The notes beneath the pieces are model-generated. The model ran no database searches. It was given only the letters and a program-made list of their open reading frames with translations, and was not told where the DNA came from. The position numbers and the translations under genes were made by a program. From NCBI GenBank assembly GCA_035776735.1, contig DASSSO010000021.1, positions 1 through 64,000 on the forward strand: 64,000 bases of DNA. Direction: 5' to 3'. This stretch comes from JACDAN01 sp035776735. GTDB lineage: Bacteria > Actinomycetota > Thermoleophilia > Gaiellales > Gaiellaceae. Shown piece by piece: positions 62,889-64,000 of this stretch; the stretch's first letter is position 1, and every line of letters starts with the position of its first letter.

Positions 62889-63302
62889 TCATGGCGCGCG
62901 CGGCTCGGCGGTCGCTTGCGCCTTCACGGTCAGCGTGGGCAACCCGACCAAGCGCAACAGCAACGTCGGAATCTCGCGTTCGACCTCGACGCTGACCGAC
63001 GCGGGGCTTGCGCTTGCCCGCGCTCGCAGCTCCGGCTCGATCGCGAGTACGGCGAGCGCGGTCGCTTGTGCCTCGTTCGGGTCGAGGGCGAGCTGGCCGG
63101 CATGGAGTGCTTCGAGGTCGAGCGTCTGGCTTCCCGAGAGGGCGGCGCCGTCGGCGAGCGAGACGAGCTCGCGGCGCTCGATGAAGGCACGGCCGATGTC
63201 GACGGCGGCTCCGATGACGATGAGGACGGCGAGTGTGAGCAGTAGTCCTGCGACGAGCACCGCTCCGCGCTCGTCCTGTTTCAACCGTCGGGCCCGGCTC
63301 AT
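62889..63302 (-). CDS. TadG-like/Flp pilus assembly protein
   Basis: The N-terminal helix QDERGAVLVAGLLLTLAVLI followed by GAAVDIGRAFIERRELVSLADGAA matches the Tad/TadG-like family (the helix that anchors Flp-pilus proteins). 137 residues. It overlaps the TadE-like gene by the ATGA rule, forming an operon with it. Confidence 0.85.
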   Translation of the reverse strand: MSRARRLKQDERGAVLVAGLLLTLAVLIVIGAAVDIGRAFIERRELVSLADGAALSGSQTLDLEALHAGQLALDPNEAQATALAVLAIEPELRARASASPASVSVEVEREIPTLLLRLVGLPTLTVKAQATAEPRAP

Positions 63303-63733
63303 GGCGAGGGTTCCCCGAGAAGGCTCCGGTAGCGATCGACCGGTGCTGCAGCGTCGCCGCTCACCTCGACGGTGCCGATCGCCCCGAAGAGCGGGATGCT
63401 CGCCAGGTCGACGTCCGTCCGGACGCGGGCGCGGAGAACGCTGGCGCGTGCGAACTCGCCCTCGAGCGTGAGCTCGAGCGGCTGGCCGGTCTGTCCGCGG
63501 GCGCGCGCGACCGCGGCTTGCGCGGCGGCCTCCGCCGCGGTTGGCGAGGGCGATTGCACGGCAGCGCGGACGGCGTCGCGCGCGGCCTGCTCGGCCGCGA
63601 GCCGGCCCTGCTCGACCCGGGCGAAGAGCGGAACGAGAAAGAGCAGCGGAATCAAGACGCCCGCGAGGAGGATGAGTCCGGAGATGAGCGCCTGCCCACT
63701 CTCCGAGCGAACGCGCGCGAGGAGGCCTCTCAT
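63299..63733 (-). CDS. TadE-like pilus protein
   Basis: 144 residues with an N-terminal GQALISGLILLAGVLIPLLF helix, then an Ala-rich helix (AAEQAARDAVRAAVQSPSP) and a beta-rich end (LELTLEGEFARASVLRARV). This is the TadE/pseudopilin layout with a membrane helix followed by an exported domain. Coupled to both neighbours by ATGA overlaps. Confidence 0.8.
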   Translation of the reverse strand: MRGLLARVRSESGQALISGLILLAGVLIPLLFLVPLFARVEQGRLAAEQAARDAVRAAVQSPSPTAAEAAAQAAVARARGQTGQPLELTLEGEFARASVLRARVRTDVDLASIPLFGAIGTVEVSGDAAAPVDRYRSLLGEPSP

Positions 63734-64000
63734 GGTGCGGCCTCCGCTGCCGGGTAGCGCTCGAGCGGCAGGCTGGCGCTCTCCCTGACCGCCGGGAGGA
63801 GAAACGGGAGCGAGAAGAGCCGTGGCGCCTCGCCTTCGACGCTCACCGTCACCTCGTCGCCGTCCTCGCTTGCCGAAGCGCTCAGGTTCTCGCCGCCACC
63901 ACCGGCCGCGGTCAGGATCGCGCTCGCACGCGCGATCCCCGCCTCGGGGCCGGTGGTGGCGGCGGCGCGGGCACCGTCCTGGGCTGCGGCGGCGGCGACT
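63730..64000 (-). CDS. TadE-like protein, C-terminal part (cut by window edge)
   Basis: The last 90 codons are visible, with an Ala-rich helix (QDGARAAATTGPEAGIARAS), VTVSVEGEAPRLFSLPFLLP and the end SLPLERYPAAEAAP. The stop overlaps the next ATG (ATGA). The pattern of Ala-rich helix followed by beta strands agrees with TadE. The start lies beyond the right edge. Confidence 0.7.
   Translation of the reverse strand, partial: VAAAAAQDGARAAATTGPEAGIARASAILTAAGGGGENLSASASEDGDEVTVSVEGEAPRLFSLPFLLPAVRESASLPLERYPAAEAAP

Overview
The window is high-GC DNA from what looks like an actinobacterium, most likely of the class Thermoleophilia (Gaiellales-like). That placement is my inference. It rests on a diderm-style type IV pilus set (PilB, PilT, PilD, prepilins) beside Tad-pilus genes, several acyl-CoA dehydrogenases, a CGNR regulator, frequent GTG/TTG starts and several apparently leaderless promoters. 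Most genes lie on the minus strand. Two intact tRNA genes (Tyr-GTA, Thr-GGT) are present. No rRNA, CRISPR array or insertion sequence was seen.

Core part, about 1-30.3 kb. It begins with the 5' part of tilS, then a secreted protein, a histidine phosphatase, a GNAT protein, a leaderless CGNR regulator, DeoD-type purine nucleoside phosphorylase, a diacylglycerol-kinase-like lipid kinase, an L,D-transpeptidase, a sirtuin, a thioesterase without a canonical start codon and a VanW protein. Next come three acyl-CoA dehydrogenases and a short-chain dehydrogenase around a divergent promoter with a palindromic operator. From 15.5 to 26.4 kb is a type IV pilus block: an MshEN-domain protein, PilB, a short Tad-like protein, a small putative DNA-binding protein flanked by two matching palindromes, prepilin peptidase, a PilX-like protein, a prepilin, a PASTA protein, a transglycosylase-endopeptidase fusion and PilT. 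A flavoprotein, tRNA-Tyr, an MFS transporter whose C-terminus is antisense to that tRNA, and an alpha/beta hydrolase close this part.

Accessory part, about 30.3-55.6 kb, starts right after tRNA-Thr. It carries a decayed DUF4238 gene, a ParB-like/adenine-methylase pair, several secreted or membrane proteins of unknown function, three copies of a 40-50 bp dispersed repeat, an ABC transporter with a small secreted protein, a RiPP-like group (radical SAM enzyme broken by two frameshifts, a Cys-rich candidate precursor, an NHLP-leader-like protein, a small CxxC protein), a phosphoesterase, a trypsin-NUC1 fusion protein, an XRE-TPR regulator facing a 27-codon peptide gene, a GGDEF protein and a NERD-domain protein. 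Remnants resembling tRNA 3' halves (Met-CAT and Arg-CCT types) at 43.5 and 52.6 kb fit repeated integrase-mediated insertion.

Defence/conjugation part, about 55.3-61.7 kb. A minus-strand operon encodes a ubiquitin-like protein ending in Gly-Gly, an E2-like protein, a JAB/JAMM peptidase, an E1-like ThiF enzyme, a sigma-70-like factor and a small protein, with a DUF2188 gene nearby. The operon and the DUF2188 gene are preceded by the same promoter-like motif (CGGCGGGAAT, 14 bases, CCCTATA), which suggests the embedded sigma factor drives both. An AbiE-type toxin-antitoxin pair follows. The window ends (61.7-64 kb) in a membrane-anchored BTAD regulator and Tad-pilus TadE/TadG-like genes running off the right edge.
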